The notes beneath the pieces were generated by a model that worked only from the letters and a program-made list of their open reading frames with translations, was not told the origin of the DNA and searched no databases. The translations under genes were made by a program, and so were the position numbers. A DNA stretch of 32,313 nt from positions 1 to 32,313 of the forward strand of contig CAZELM010000044.1 in assembly GCA_964512995.1 (NCBI GenBank), given 5' to 3'. The stretch's first letter is position 1. Each line of letters opens with the position of its first letter. Shown piece after piece: positions 20,890 through 29,069 of this stretch. The stretch comes from CAZELM01 sp964512995. GTDB taxonomy: Bacteria > CSSED10-310.

Positions 20890-23102
20890 TGGCTACCGAA
20901 GAGTATTATCAGCAAGAAGAATCACTTGGTAAAGTATACGATTCCCGCATCATTCGCCGTCTCTTTGTCTATGCGCGGCCATATATCTGGAAATTGGCTG
21001 CCGCATTGGTTCTGGCCGCTTTTTTATCCGGTTCACAGGTCATTCTTCCATACCTTACGAAAACCGGTATTGACCGATTTATATTGGTAAAAGCCAAGCG
21101 CATTGATCTCTCTGGATTATCCGAAACACAACGAGACGAGATTTACAGCCGGTATGAGGGCCGATCGGTCCGATTGCCTCATGATCAGTTCGTGATTGTG
21201 GAAGGTCTTCCGGATCCCAAAGATCAGAAAGAACTGACCGCGTCCGGTGCGCTGGATCCGGAACCATATTACCTCCTGAATCTGGATCGGTATCCGGGCT
21301 CCGATCAAACCACATTCCGGGAGCTGATGGATTCCGGAAAATGGACTGTGATTCCGACTCTGAACAGCAATCAATATGTGATGAAAATGAGTGAGTTGGA
21401 TAAGCTGGAACTGAAGATCAGAAACCAGATCCGGGCTCCCGATCACCAGGGCGTCGGACGTATCTGTCTGGTTTACCTGGCGATTTTGCTGGCGTCACTG
21501 GTCGTGATGTTTGGTGAAGTCTATCTCATGGCATGGATCGGCCAAAAAATCATGGTCGATATCCGGATGGCGCTGTTCGATCATGTCCAGCGCTTGCCCA
21601 TTCAATTTTTCAATACACAGCCAACCGGCCGGCTGGTAACGAGAGTTACCAATGATGTGAATGTATTGAACGAAGTGTTCACATCGATATTGGTCGATAT
21701 CTTCAAGAATGTTCTGATGCTGGCCGGCATCATCACCGCGATGCTGATGCTGGCACCACGCCTGGCGATCGTGACGTTCTGCATCCTGCCGTTCACCATT
21801 CTGGCCGCCTGGTTCTTCAAACATAAAATGCGCGGTGCTTATCGGAAAGTCAGAGCTAAAATTGCACTCATCAACGCGACTTTGTCCGAACATATCAGCG
21901 GAATCAAAGTGATCCAATTGTTCGCGTCTGAACGGTTGATGTTCCGAAAATTCCAGACGATCAATCATGAAGCATTTCAGGCCAACATGTACGAGTTGAC
22001 TGTCAATTCCATGTTTTCTCCTGTGATTGTGTTTCTGGAAAATGTGGGTATTGCATTGATTTTGTATTATGGCGGAGGACAAGTGGTGCAGAACTCGATC
22101 ACCCTGGGTACGCTGGTGGCTTTCCTCAGCTATTTGTCGATGTTCTTCGGTCCAGTACGGGATATCGCGGAAAAGTTCAATATCATGCAATCCGCGATGG
22201 CGTCGTCGGAGCGTATTTTCATGCTCATGGATCATGAACCGGAAGATATCGATGAAACTGAAGATCAAACACCAGAGCAGCCCCGGATTCAGGGAGCGAT
22301 TGAATTTAAGAATGTATGGTTTGCATACGATGGAGAGGACTGGATACTGAAAGATGTTTCCTTTTCGATCCAGCCTGGTGAAGTCGTGGCTTTCGTTGGC
22401 GCAACCGGGAGTGGTAAAACAACGATCATCAATCTGCTTTCCAAGTTTTTCAATATTAATAAAGGGCAGATTCTGATCGATGGCGTAGATATTAAACATC
22501 ATTCGCGGAATCATCTTCGTGGAAATATGGCGATGGTACTACAGGATGTTTTCCTGTTCGCAGGAGATATCCGGAAGAATATCCGATTGAATAAACACGA
22601 TATCACCGATTCCGATATCGAACGAGTAGCACAATATGTTCACGCGGATCGGTTTATCGAACGTCTGCCAGGGACATACGCATTTGAACTCCAGGAAGGC
22701 GGAACGACTCTGAGTCAGGGCCAGAGGCAGTTGCTGGCATTTGCTCGAGCCTTGGCATTTGACCCGTCCATCCTGATTCTGGACGAAGCCACCGCCAATA
22801 TTGACTCGGAAACCGAGAAATGGATCCAGGATGCTTTGGAAAAACTATGGATCAATCGAACCGCAGTAGTTGTGGCTCATCGGCTCTCGACGATCAAAAA
22901 AGCCAATAAAATAATTGTCATGCATCGGGGACGGATTCGGGAGATCGGCGATCATCAGTCGTTACTGGCCGCACGAGGGATCTATTATCGACTGTATCAG
23001 TTGCAATACAAAGACCAGGAAGCAGTTTCACACGGAAATTTTTCGCCTGGTTTCTCTGATCAATTGCATGGAAACTATCTGCAACTGCCCGAAGATGGAT
23101 GA
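20889..23102 (+). CDS. Heterodimeric ABC exporter, catalytic subunit with extracytoplasmic insert
   Basis: A 737-residue ABC half-transporter and partner of the preceding gene. Walker A is GATGSGKT (504-511), and Walker B ILILDEA carries the true catalytic Glu633. H-loop is His664. The signature is LSQGQ (608-612), a departure from LSGGQ. About 120 residues (66-188) are inserted between the first and second membrane helices, so this hydrophilic block faces outside the cytoplasm. A similar insert in that place is reported for BmrD-type subunits. The last 20-30 residues, after YYRLYQLQYKDQE, are an unusual tail. The stop codon at 23100-23102 is formed by the first unit of tandem array B, so the array may have replaced the original gene end or terminator. 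Confidence 0.94.
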   Translation: MATEEYYQQEESLGKVYDSRIIRRLFVYARPYIWKLAAALVLAAFLSGSQVILPYLTKTGIDRFILVKAKRIDLSGLSETQRDEIYSRYEGRSVRLPHDQFVIVEGLPDPKDQKELTASGALDPEPYYLLNLDRYPGSDQTTFRELMDSGKWTVIPTLNSNQYVMKMSELDKLELKIRNQIRAPDHQGVGRICLVYLAILLASLVVMFGEVYLMAWIGQKIMVDIRMALFDHVQRLPIQFFNTQPTGRLVTRVTNDVNVLNEVFTSILVDIFKNVLMLAGIITAMLMLAPRLAIVTFCILPFTILAAWFFKHKMRGAYRKVRAKIALINATLSEHISGIKVIQLFASERLMFRKFQTINHEAFQANMYELTVNSMFSPVIVFLENVGIALILYYGGGQVVQNSITLGTLVAFLSYLSMFFGPVRDIAEKFNIMQSAMASSERIFMLMDHEPEDIDETEDQTPEQPRIQGAIEFKNVWFAYDGEDWILKDVSFSIQPGEVVAFVGATGSGKTTIINLLSKFFNINKGQILIDGVDIKHHSRNHLRGNMAMVLQDVFLFAGDIRKNIRLNKHDITDSDIERVAQYVHADRFIERLPGTYAFELQEGGTTLSQGQRQLLAFARALAFDPSILILDEATANIDSETEKWIQDALEKLWINRTAVVVAHRLSTIKKANKIIVMHRGRIREIGDHQSLLAARGIYYRLYQLQYKDQEAVSHGNFSPGFSDQLHGNYLQLPEDG

Positions 23103-23482
23103 TAAGTGACGGTCCCCGGATGCCAAGTGACAGTCTCCGGATGCCAAGTGACGGTCTCCGGGTGCCAAGTGACAGTCTCCGGATGATAAGTGACAGTCTC
23201 CGGATGCCAAGTGACGGTCTCCGGATGACAAGTGACAGTCTCCGGATGACAAGTGACGGTCTCCGGATGACAAGTGACGGTCTCCGGATGACAAGTGACA
23301 GTCTCCGGATGACNNNNNNNNNNNNNNNNNNNNNNNNNNNNNNNNNNNNNNNNNNNNNNNNNNNNNNNNNNNNNNNNNNNNNNNNNNNNNNNNNNNNNNN
23401 NNNNNNNNNNNNNGTCTCCGGATGACAAGTGACAGTCTCCGGATGACAAGTGACGGTCTCCGGATGACAAGTGACGGTTACC
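23097..23482. repeat. 21-bp tandem repeat array B (interrupted by a scaffold gap)
   Basis: Ten full 21-bp units run from 23097 to 23306 and a partial one to the gap. After the gap, a partial and three more units reach 23482. The consensus is GGATGACAAGTGAC followed by RGTCTCC. Early units read GGATGCC or GGATGAT where later units read GGATGAC, and A/G varies in the last third. There are no spacers, so it is not CRISPR. The period equals that of array A, and both share the core ACRAGTG in later units. The first unit supplies the exporter's stop codon. The array lies between the exporter and the ECF sigma gene. Confidence 0.95.
23314..23413. other. Assembly gap of 100 N
   Basis: Exactly 100 N inside array B. 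It is a scaffold gap of unknown true length, so array copy number cannot be read. Confidence 0.98.
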
Positions 23483-23743
23483 CGATGACCGTTTGGTTTT
23501 ATTTGGAGTGGATTGAGATGATTGCCTCCAACACTGATACACCATCCCGCTCATCTTCTCTGGCATCTCACCCGTAACTCGTAGTATAACTGGTGATTGT
23601 GTTTAGTGGAATGAAGGAAGATGAAACACCAGTCATTGTTCGCGATGGAGCGAAACCTGGAACCATGATGACATTCGGTTTTTTTGTACTTATCTGTCAT
23701 GAAACAGTGGAACGTGATGCGTCATGTTGAGTCATAATCGCCA
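23483..23743. other. Leader region of the ECF sigma operon
   Basis: 261 bases without a gene, expected to hold the terminator of the exporter genes and the promoter of the sigma operon. Two GGAAC strings (23659 and 23709) resemble an ECF -35, but no matching -10 is convincing. I see no strong hairpin. Confidence 0.4.
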
Positions 23744-24325
23744 ATGAATGCCAATGGTCATATCTCAGATCTGTCTGATGAAGCGCTGATGCTTCGTGTC
23801 AAAGATGGCGATCAACGGGCTTTTGGAGAGCTGTTGGCACGATATGAACGTCAGTTGCTGAATTTTTTCTATCGGCAGATGGGAGATTATGATGGTGCCA
23901 AAGATCTTCTGATGGATACATTTCTTCGAATATACAAGGCGGCTGATCGCTACGAACCTCGTTCGAAATTTTCGACGTTCATTTATCAGGTCGCCCGGAA
24001 TCTCTGCATCAATGAATATCGTAAGCGGGAGTTTCGGAAGGCAGACAGTCTTGATGAAATGGAAGAGGTCTCCGGAATTGAAGTGGCAGGAGATCAGTTG
24101 AACCCCGCTGAAGTTATGGAGCAGGAGGAGTTGCGGGACATGGTTCAAAGAGCATTGGACAGTCTCCCGGAGGATCAACGGACAATACTGATACTCTCAG
24201 AATATCAAGGGCTTCAATATGACCGGATCGCCCAGATCATGGGATGTTCTGTAGGTACAGTAAAATCCAGGATGTTTCGAGCCAGACAGAAAATAAAAGA
24301 ATGGATGGAAACATATGGAATGTAA
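23744..24325 (+). CDS. ECF-type RNA polymerase sigma factor
   Basis: A 193-residue group 4 sigma factor with only regions 2 and 4. Region 2 (about 27-99) shows RAFGELLARYERQLLNFFY, GAKDLLMDTFLRIYKA and the -10-recognising FSTFIYQVARNLCINEYRK. Region 4 (about 141-189) shows LPEDQRTILILSEYQGLQY and the helix-turn-helix IAQIMGCSVGTVKSRMFRAR. It directs RNA polymerase to a dedicated promoter set. The start at 23744 has no clear ribosome site. The gene overlaps the downstream anti-sigma gene by 11 bases, so the two are co-expressed; the sigma factor probably also transcribes its own operon (inference from the family). Confidence 0.95.
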   Translation: MNANGHISDLSDEALMLRVKDGDQRAFGELLARYERQLLNFFYRQMGDYDGAKDLLMDTFLRIYKAADRYEPRSKFSTFIYQVARNLCINEYRKREFRKADSLDEMEEVSGIEVAGDQLNPAEVMEQEELRDMVQRALDSLPEDQRTILILSEYQGLQYDRIAQIMGCSVGTVKSRMFRARQKIKEWMETYGM

Positions 24326-24902
24326 ACGCTGTCAGAAATATTTGAGCGATTACCGTGCCGGAACTCTGGATCCGGTTCTTCATGATTGGGTGGATCAGCA
24401 TCTGTCAACCTGTCCGGATTGCCGGGAGGCACTGCGGAAAGAAGAATCGATCTCTCAATTTCTCAGGATGATCGAACCCCCTGAAGAATCCGGAAGCGTT
24501 GCGGATGTTTTAATGAAACAACTGGATGTGATTGAGGAAACACGGAAACGATCGCTGACAGACAGTTTTTCCAAATTATCTCCCTGGACCCGATGGATTT
24601 TGGCCAGTGGTATGATCGTTGTATTCGTTGTCATTGGATGGATCGTATTCAAAATCAATCCAGACCAGAGTCATTTCCGGCCCAGTTTTGGAGATGTCGG
24701 GTATATCTGGCTGGATCCTTCGGGAGCCGGGACCAGTCCGCCAGGAGATACAGGTTTGATGGGACTGGGAGCGATTACGGGTGCAGATCTTCCAGAAAAC
24801 GATGACGGTGCGGATGGCAGGATTGTTCATACTTTTGATCTGTCAAAAAAGGAGGAAAAAACGATGAAATCTGAAATCAAGCAAGAGGAGACCCCCGAGT
24901 GA
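24315..24902 (+). CDS. Zinc-type (ZAS) membrane anti-sigma factor
   Basis: A 195-residue single-pass membrane protein. The N-terminal anti-sigma domain carries Cys3/Cys6 and the H-x3-C-x2-C motif His29, Cys33, Cys36 (HLSTCPDC). One membrane helix spans about 93-113 (WILASGMIVVFVVIGWIVF). The remaining roughly 80 residues are extracytoplasmic, rich in Gly, Pro and Asp, and end in a charged tail. It should hold the sigma factor encoded upstream at the membrane until an envelope signal or redox change releases it. It overlaps the sigma gene by 11 bases and the next gene by four (GTGA), a tightly coupled operon. Confidence 0.9.
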   Translation: MECKRCQKYLSDYRAGTLDPVLHDWVDQHLSTCPDCREALRKEESISQFLRMIEPPEESGSVADVLMKQLDVIEETRKRSLTDSFSKLSPWTRWILASGMIVVFVVIGWIVFKINPDQSHFRPSFGDVGYIWLDPSGAGTSPPGDTGLMGLGAITGADLPENDDGADGRIVHTFDLSKKEEKTMKSEIKQEETPE

Positions 24903-26254
24903 TCTCCAATATACTGAGAAAGCGGAAAGAAGAGAGTGCCGCTCGTTCGAATATCTCCACTGTCCAGAATTCTGGTACGACACCATTGATTTTTCTCCGG
25001 TTTATGATCGGATTTCTCGTTATCCATACAACCGTCGTGTCAGGGATAACCGCTTTGGCTGCCGCCCCTCTGGATGAAGGAAATCGAGCATTCATCGCAA
25101 AGGAGTATCAGCAGGCGATATTAAAGTACGGTGATGTTTTCCAGAATGCAATGTATCGCGACGATATCCCGGCTGCTCTGTATCAGACCGGTGAGTGTTA
25201 TCAGCGTTTGGGGGATTGGGAGATGGCACGGAGGGCTTACTGGAAAGTATGCATGGAATATCCCAAAAGCTCCTTTTCCGATAACGCATACCTGAATATT
25301 GCCGATTATACTGCCACACAGGGAAAGGACCGGTTATCAGAAGCGGTTGTCTTGTATGAAACGATCATTACACGATATCCGAACTCCGATTGCGAACCAT
25401 TGGCCTGGATCGGTCTGGCTCGTGCCCGATCCGGTCTGAATTTCCTGGACGGAGCAGAAAATGCGTTGCTTCGGTTTATCGATAAATCTCCGGATATCCC
25501 TTTATTGGCTGATGCATACTTTGAATTGGGACAGATATACTCCAATCCGGTCAATCCAAGTCGAGATCTCGGGAAAGCGATCAGCAGTTATAAAAAACTG
25601 ATCGAGAAATATTCGTTGTCTCCGCATCTGGTTTCCGCTTACTTTGCTTTGGGAAATGTTTCATGGGAGATCGGCAGCTACGAGCAAGCGATTCGATATT
25701 ACCATGAAGTGGTGACCCGTGCACCCGATTCATATCTCGCTCCATTGGCACAAACAAACATCGGATTATGTTATCGCGATATGAATGATTATGAAAAAGC
25801 GATCGAGGCCAATCGGTATCTTTTAGAAAAATTTCCGCAACCCAAATCCGTACAGGAATCCATCAGAAAGCTCATTGAACATCTTGAATCCAAGACTAAG
25901 GATAAGCTCCAGGTCTCAGCATGGATCGCCAATGTGGATAAAGAGACAAAAATCGGGACATATGAGGGTGAGGTCCGGATAATTCTTGGGAAAACAACGA
26001 TTTCCAGCGATTATGCGCAAGTCGATCTGCAATCCGACCGGATCAATGCTCGTGGTAATGTGCATCTGAACTGGGGATTGGATTTGAGTATTATTGGGGA
26101 TCAGATCGAGTGTAATCTGGGAGATCGCATGTGCATTGTTAAAGGGAATGTAAAAATCCGACGGCATTTAAATAATGATGTTGTCGAAGAAACCTGGGAC
26201 AGAATAGAGTTTTCAATGAATGATGGCTCGCTGTTGGGACACAATAATCAGTGA
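24899..26254 (+). CDS. Exported TPR protein with OstA/LptA-like C-terminal domain
   Basis: A 451-residue protein starting at GTG 24899, supported by GAGGAG eight or nine bases upstream and the GTGA overlap with the anti-sigma stop. A basic N-region of about 35 residues precedes the hydrophobic segment MIGFLVIHTTVVSGITALAA, a signal peptide or anchor. Residues about 55-320 form tetratricopeptide repeats (AALYQTGECYQRLGDWEMAR, AYFALGNVSWEIGSYEQAI, NIGLCYRDMNDYEKAIEAN). From about 335 the sequence turns into beta strands of the OstA/LptA type (TYEGEVRIILGKTTISSDYA, DRINARGNVHLNWG, GDQIECNL, MCIVKGNVKIRR). This fits a periplasmic scaffold that handles lipid or outer-membrane components. The fusion of TPR and OstA parts is unusual. 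Confidence 0.88.
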   Translation: MISNILRKRKEESAARSNISTVQNSGTTPLIFLRFMIGFLVIHTTVVSGITALAAAPLDEGNRAFIAKEYQQAILKYGDVFQNAMYRDDIPAALYQTGECYQRLGDWEMARRAYWKVCMEYPKSSFSDNAYLNIADYTATQGKDRLSEAVVLYETIITRYPNSDCEPLAWIGLARARSGLNFLDGAENALLRFIDKSPDIPLLADAYFELGQIYSNPVNPSRDLGKAISSYKKLIEKYSLSPHLVSAYFALGNVSWEIGSYEQAIRYYHEVVTRAPDSYLAPLAQTNIGLCYRDMNDYEKAIEANRYLLEKFPQPKSVQESIRKLIEHLESKTKDKLQVSAWIANVDKETKIGTYEGEVRIILGKTTISSDYAQVDLQSDRINARGNVHLNWGLDLSIIGDQIECNLGDRMCIVKGNVKIRRHLNNDVVEETWDRIEFSMNDGSLLGHNNQ

Positions 26255-26276
26255 GGGATCGGCTCAGGTGAAGCGA

Positions 26277-28643
26277 ATGATGTGTAATGAATTGAGAGAA
26301 GATCAGAGGCTGGCGGTGAAGTGGCATATCGACATATCTCCCCACGCCGCCAAATGCCGTACATTACTGGTCGTGTTATGGATCATGAGCCTGTACGGAT
26401 GTGCTTCAGTGCGTTTGTATCGGCAGGGATTGCAGAAGATGGAATCCCGGGACTGGGAATCCGCAGTGATGGTTCTGGAACAAGCTGCGTTGAAGCGCCC
26501 GGGTAATATGCAAATTGAAATCGCATTGGATCGGGCAAAATCAGGAGCTGCTCAATTTCAGGCAGAAATCGGTAATAAGGCGATATTGGATCATCGATTC
26601 GAAGATGCCCGACTGGCTTTCGAAAAAGCCCTTGCCTTTGACATTTTTAATAGCATCGCACGGGATGGATTGAGAACTCTGATCTCCATCGATGTTTCGG
26701 AGAGATTGTATCAGGATGCATTGGCTGATGAACAACTGGGGAATACGCCATCAGCAAAACAGGGATACCGGGAAGCGCTCCAGGAATTTCCGGAACATCA
26801 GGCAGCACGGGAACGATTGACAGCTCTGGAAGATAGAGAAAACCGCTCCCCCAGATTGGATTTAAACAAAAATGATCAGCAGATGATCAGTTTTTCTTTT
26901 GAAGATACCCAGATCATCGATATCTTTCGCGCCTTGGCGGCTGTTTCCGGAATCAATATATTGGCGGATGATTCAGAAGGTCCACGTCGCAGAGTGACAG
27001 TGGATTTGAATAATACGATTCTCAGTGAAGCAATGTCCAATCTGGCCAGAACCTATCGATTGCTTCTGATTGATCTGAATCCGAATACCTATTTACTGAC
27101 AACCGATACTCCCGAAAATAAAATCCGGTATTCGGAAGACAGTGTGAAATTATTCGCGTTGAAGTATGCGGATGCCACGCAGGTCAAGTCCATGTTGGAG
27201 CCGCTTTTGAAAGCATCAACTGTCCTGGCGGATGAACGGATCAATGCTGTTGTTGTCCGAACCGATGAGGCTCGAATGCAGATGGTGGCGGATCTGGTCG
27301 CATCACTGGATATCCGGGAGTCGGAAGTGCTGATTGAAATGGAAGTATTGGAGATCAGCCGCGACAATGTCAAGCAATTTGGGATGCATCTGGGAGACCA
27401 ACCGTCCGCTTCGATGAATATTGGGGGAGGGATCAAGGCGAATCCGGATGGAGGAACCTTGAGTATTAGTGAGATGTCTCAGGTTTCCTCAGGACAACTG
27501 TTTTTGACGCTCCCGTCAGTCTATCTGAATTTATTGAAAAAAGATGCCGAAACTCATATTCTGGCACAGCCTCGGCTGCGTATCCTCAATCGAATGCCGG
27601 CAAAACTCCATATCGGGGAAAAGGTGCCGATCCGGGTGACAACAAGCCGATATCGGGACACGACAGAGGAGACGGCAGTCTACGAATATCGAGATGTCGG
27701 AATTCTGATGAATATAACGCCAAAAATACTCAGTTCCAATGAATTATCTCTGGAACTGAAGCTGGAGATCAGCTCCATTTTAAATTCGGGAGAGTCTGAA
27801 AATCCGACGATTGGAACACGGGATATTCAGACCACCTTGCGATTGCGGGATGGAGAGGCGGAGATTATTGCTGGACTGATAAAAGATGAAGATCGATCTG
27901 GAACTGCAAAACTTCCTCTTTTGGGAGATATCCCGGTGATGGGGCGACTCTTTTCATCGTCCTCCCAGAATAAACAACAGACCGACATCATCATTTCGTT
28001 GACACCCCATATTCTCGACCGGCGATCATCAGGTGGTTGGACCGACACATTATGGACAGGAAATTCTGAACACCGGTCTGGACGGAGTGAACCGGAACAC
28101 GATTCCATTGTGGATCGATCGAATCAAGTGTTTATCGCAAGCGATACCAGAACACCCGCTCCGTCCAAGACGCCATCGGCGCTTGCAGACGATCAGAGTG
28201 ATGACGGACAAAATATGGAATACCCTGTCCGAGTATTCATCAATCCGGCGGAACTCGCTCTTCCGAAGGCTAAAACGGCATCCTTTACAGTGAACCTTGA
28301 AAATGGTGTGAATGTGGGGAGTGTTCCATTTTATCTGGAGTATGATCCATCTGTTTTCCAGATCAATGAGATTAAAGAAGGGCCGTTTCTCTCTGGTGAT
28401 GGGCGAGCGACGGCCTTCATGACTTCCATTGATAATGAAAAAGGGAGAGCAATCGTCGGCATGACTCGATTGGGAAGCGGAATGGGTATATCCGGATCTG
28501 GGATCCTGATATCGGTGGATATCATGGCAGTTCAGTCCGGTGAATCGGCAATTCGTTTCACCCATCATTCCGTCCGGGAGCCTTCGTCTGAACCTTTAAA
28601 CTCCCGATTCGAAAATGGTCACGTCCGAGTTACTCCAAACTAA
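26277..28643 (+). CDS. TPR-secretin-cohesin lipoprotein (GspD/PilQ-like)
   Basis: A 788-residue outer-membrane secretin. The lipobox MSLYGC gives lipidated Cys42, followed by TPR-like repeats (about 45-190). An N0/STN domain comes next (about 200-265, ISFSFEDTQIIDIFRALAAV), then an N1 domain (KLFALKYADATQVKSMLEPL). The secretin channel domain (about 350-580) has QPRLRILNRMPAKLHIGEKV, EYRDVGILMNITPKI, a TLRLRDGEAEIIAGL segment and LPLLGDIPVMGRLF. After a Thr/Pro/Asp-rich linker, residues about 648-788 form a cohesin-type domain (VRVFINPAELALPKAKTASF, GSVPFYLEYDPSVFQINEI). The start at 26277 follows AGGTG by six bases; an earlier in-frame ATG at 26220 would overlap the upstream gene. It is the fourth gene of the sigma operon. 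Confidence 0.92.
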   Translation: MMCNELREDQRLAVKWHIDISPHAAKCRTLLVVLWIMSLYGCASVRLYRQGLQKMESRDWESAVMVLEQAALKRPGNMQIEIALDRAKSGAAQFQAEIGNKAILDHRFEDARLAFEKALAFDIFNSIARDGLRTLISIDVSERLYQDALADEQLGNTPSAKQGYREALQEFPEHQAARERLTALEDRENRSPRLDLNKNDQQMISFSFEDTQIIDIFRALAAVSGINILADDSEGPRRRVTVDLNNTILSEAMSNLARTYRLLLIDLNPNTYLLTTDTPENKIRYSEDSVKLFALKYADATQVKSMLEPLLKASTVLADERINAVVVRTDEARMQMVADLVASLDIRESEVLIEMEVLEISRDNVKQFGMHLGDQPSASMNIGGGIKANPDGGTLSISEMSQVSSGQLFLTLPSVYLNLLKKDAETHILAQPRLRILNRMPAKLHIGEKVPIRVTTSRYRDTTEETAVYEYRDVGILMNITPKILSSNELSLELKLEISSILNSGESENPTIGTRDIQTTLRLRDGEAEIIAGLIKDEDRSGTAKLPLLGDIPVMGRLFSSSSQNKQQTDIIISLTPHILDRRSSGGWTDTLWTGNSEHRSGRSEPEHDSIVDRSNQVFIASDTRTPAPSKTPSALADDQSDDGQNMEYPVRVFINPAELALPKAKTASFTVNLENGVNVGSVPFYLEYDPSVFQINEIKEGPFLSGDGRATAFMTSIDNEKGRAIVGMTRLGSGMGISGSGILISVDIMAVQSGESAIRFTHHSVREPSSEPLNSRFENGHVRVTPN

Positions 28644-28978
28644 ACGTGGGACAGCTTCCGGGTAGATCGTTTCAACTGTTTAATTTTTTTGCGGTAGACA
28701 TCCCGTTCGTGCCGACTTAATGATTCCTGTTTTTCAGCTCGTTCTTTTCGCATGGAGCGAGCTTCTTTTTTCATGGTATGAATTTTTCCCCGAGCGATTT
28801 CCCGGCGCTTGGCAGCTTCTATTTTGGATGTATCAGTGATTCCTTTGACTTCGCATATGGATGCCAAAAGTTGCACTTTTTTCATTGAGTGGACGCCGTG
28901 AATCCCGCCGATGCTGAGAGCATACTCTTTCAACTTCGTTAACGGTAATTTCTGAAGATCGGCGAATGTTGTTTCCAT
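28640..28978 (-). CDS. Small basic protein with Rho N-terminal-like (SAP-like) domain
   Basis: A 112-residue protein. Residues 5-46 (LQKLPLTKLKEYALSIGG, MKKVQLLASICEVKGI) resemble the Rho_N helix-extended-helix nucleic-acid-binding fold. The rest is a highly basic helix or coiled coil (AAKRREIARGKIHTMKKEAR, KKIKQLKRSTRKL). A role in binding DNA or RNA is likely but untested. A very strong ribosome site (AAGGAGG) lies about nine bases before the ATG. Its 3' end overlaps that of the secretin gene by four bases in convergent orientation. Confidence 0.82.
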   Translation of the reverse strand: METTFADLQKLPLTKLKEYALSIGGIHGVHSMKKVQLLASICEVKGITDTSKIEAAKRREIARGKIHTMKKEARSMRKERAEKQESLSRHERDVYRKKIKQLKRSTRKLSHV

Positions 28979-29069
28979 GGAATATTTCCTCCTTAACGAT
29001 CAGATCAAGTAATCCGTGCCGGATCAATGCCGGAGAATCCTAACAGATTTGCGGGAAAAAACAACGGTT

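Noticed and set aside
21495..22514. 339-codon minus-strand frame inside the ABC exporter gene
   Set aside because: Antisense shadow rich in His, Gln and Arg, opposite a clearly recognised transporter.
23659..23746. ECF-type autoregulatory promoter (GGAAC at 23659 or 23709)
   Set aside because: A -35-like string is present, but no -10 with the usual CGT or TCTGA form at 16-17 bases. GGAAC alone is too common.
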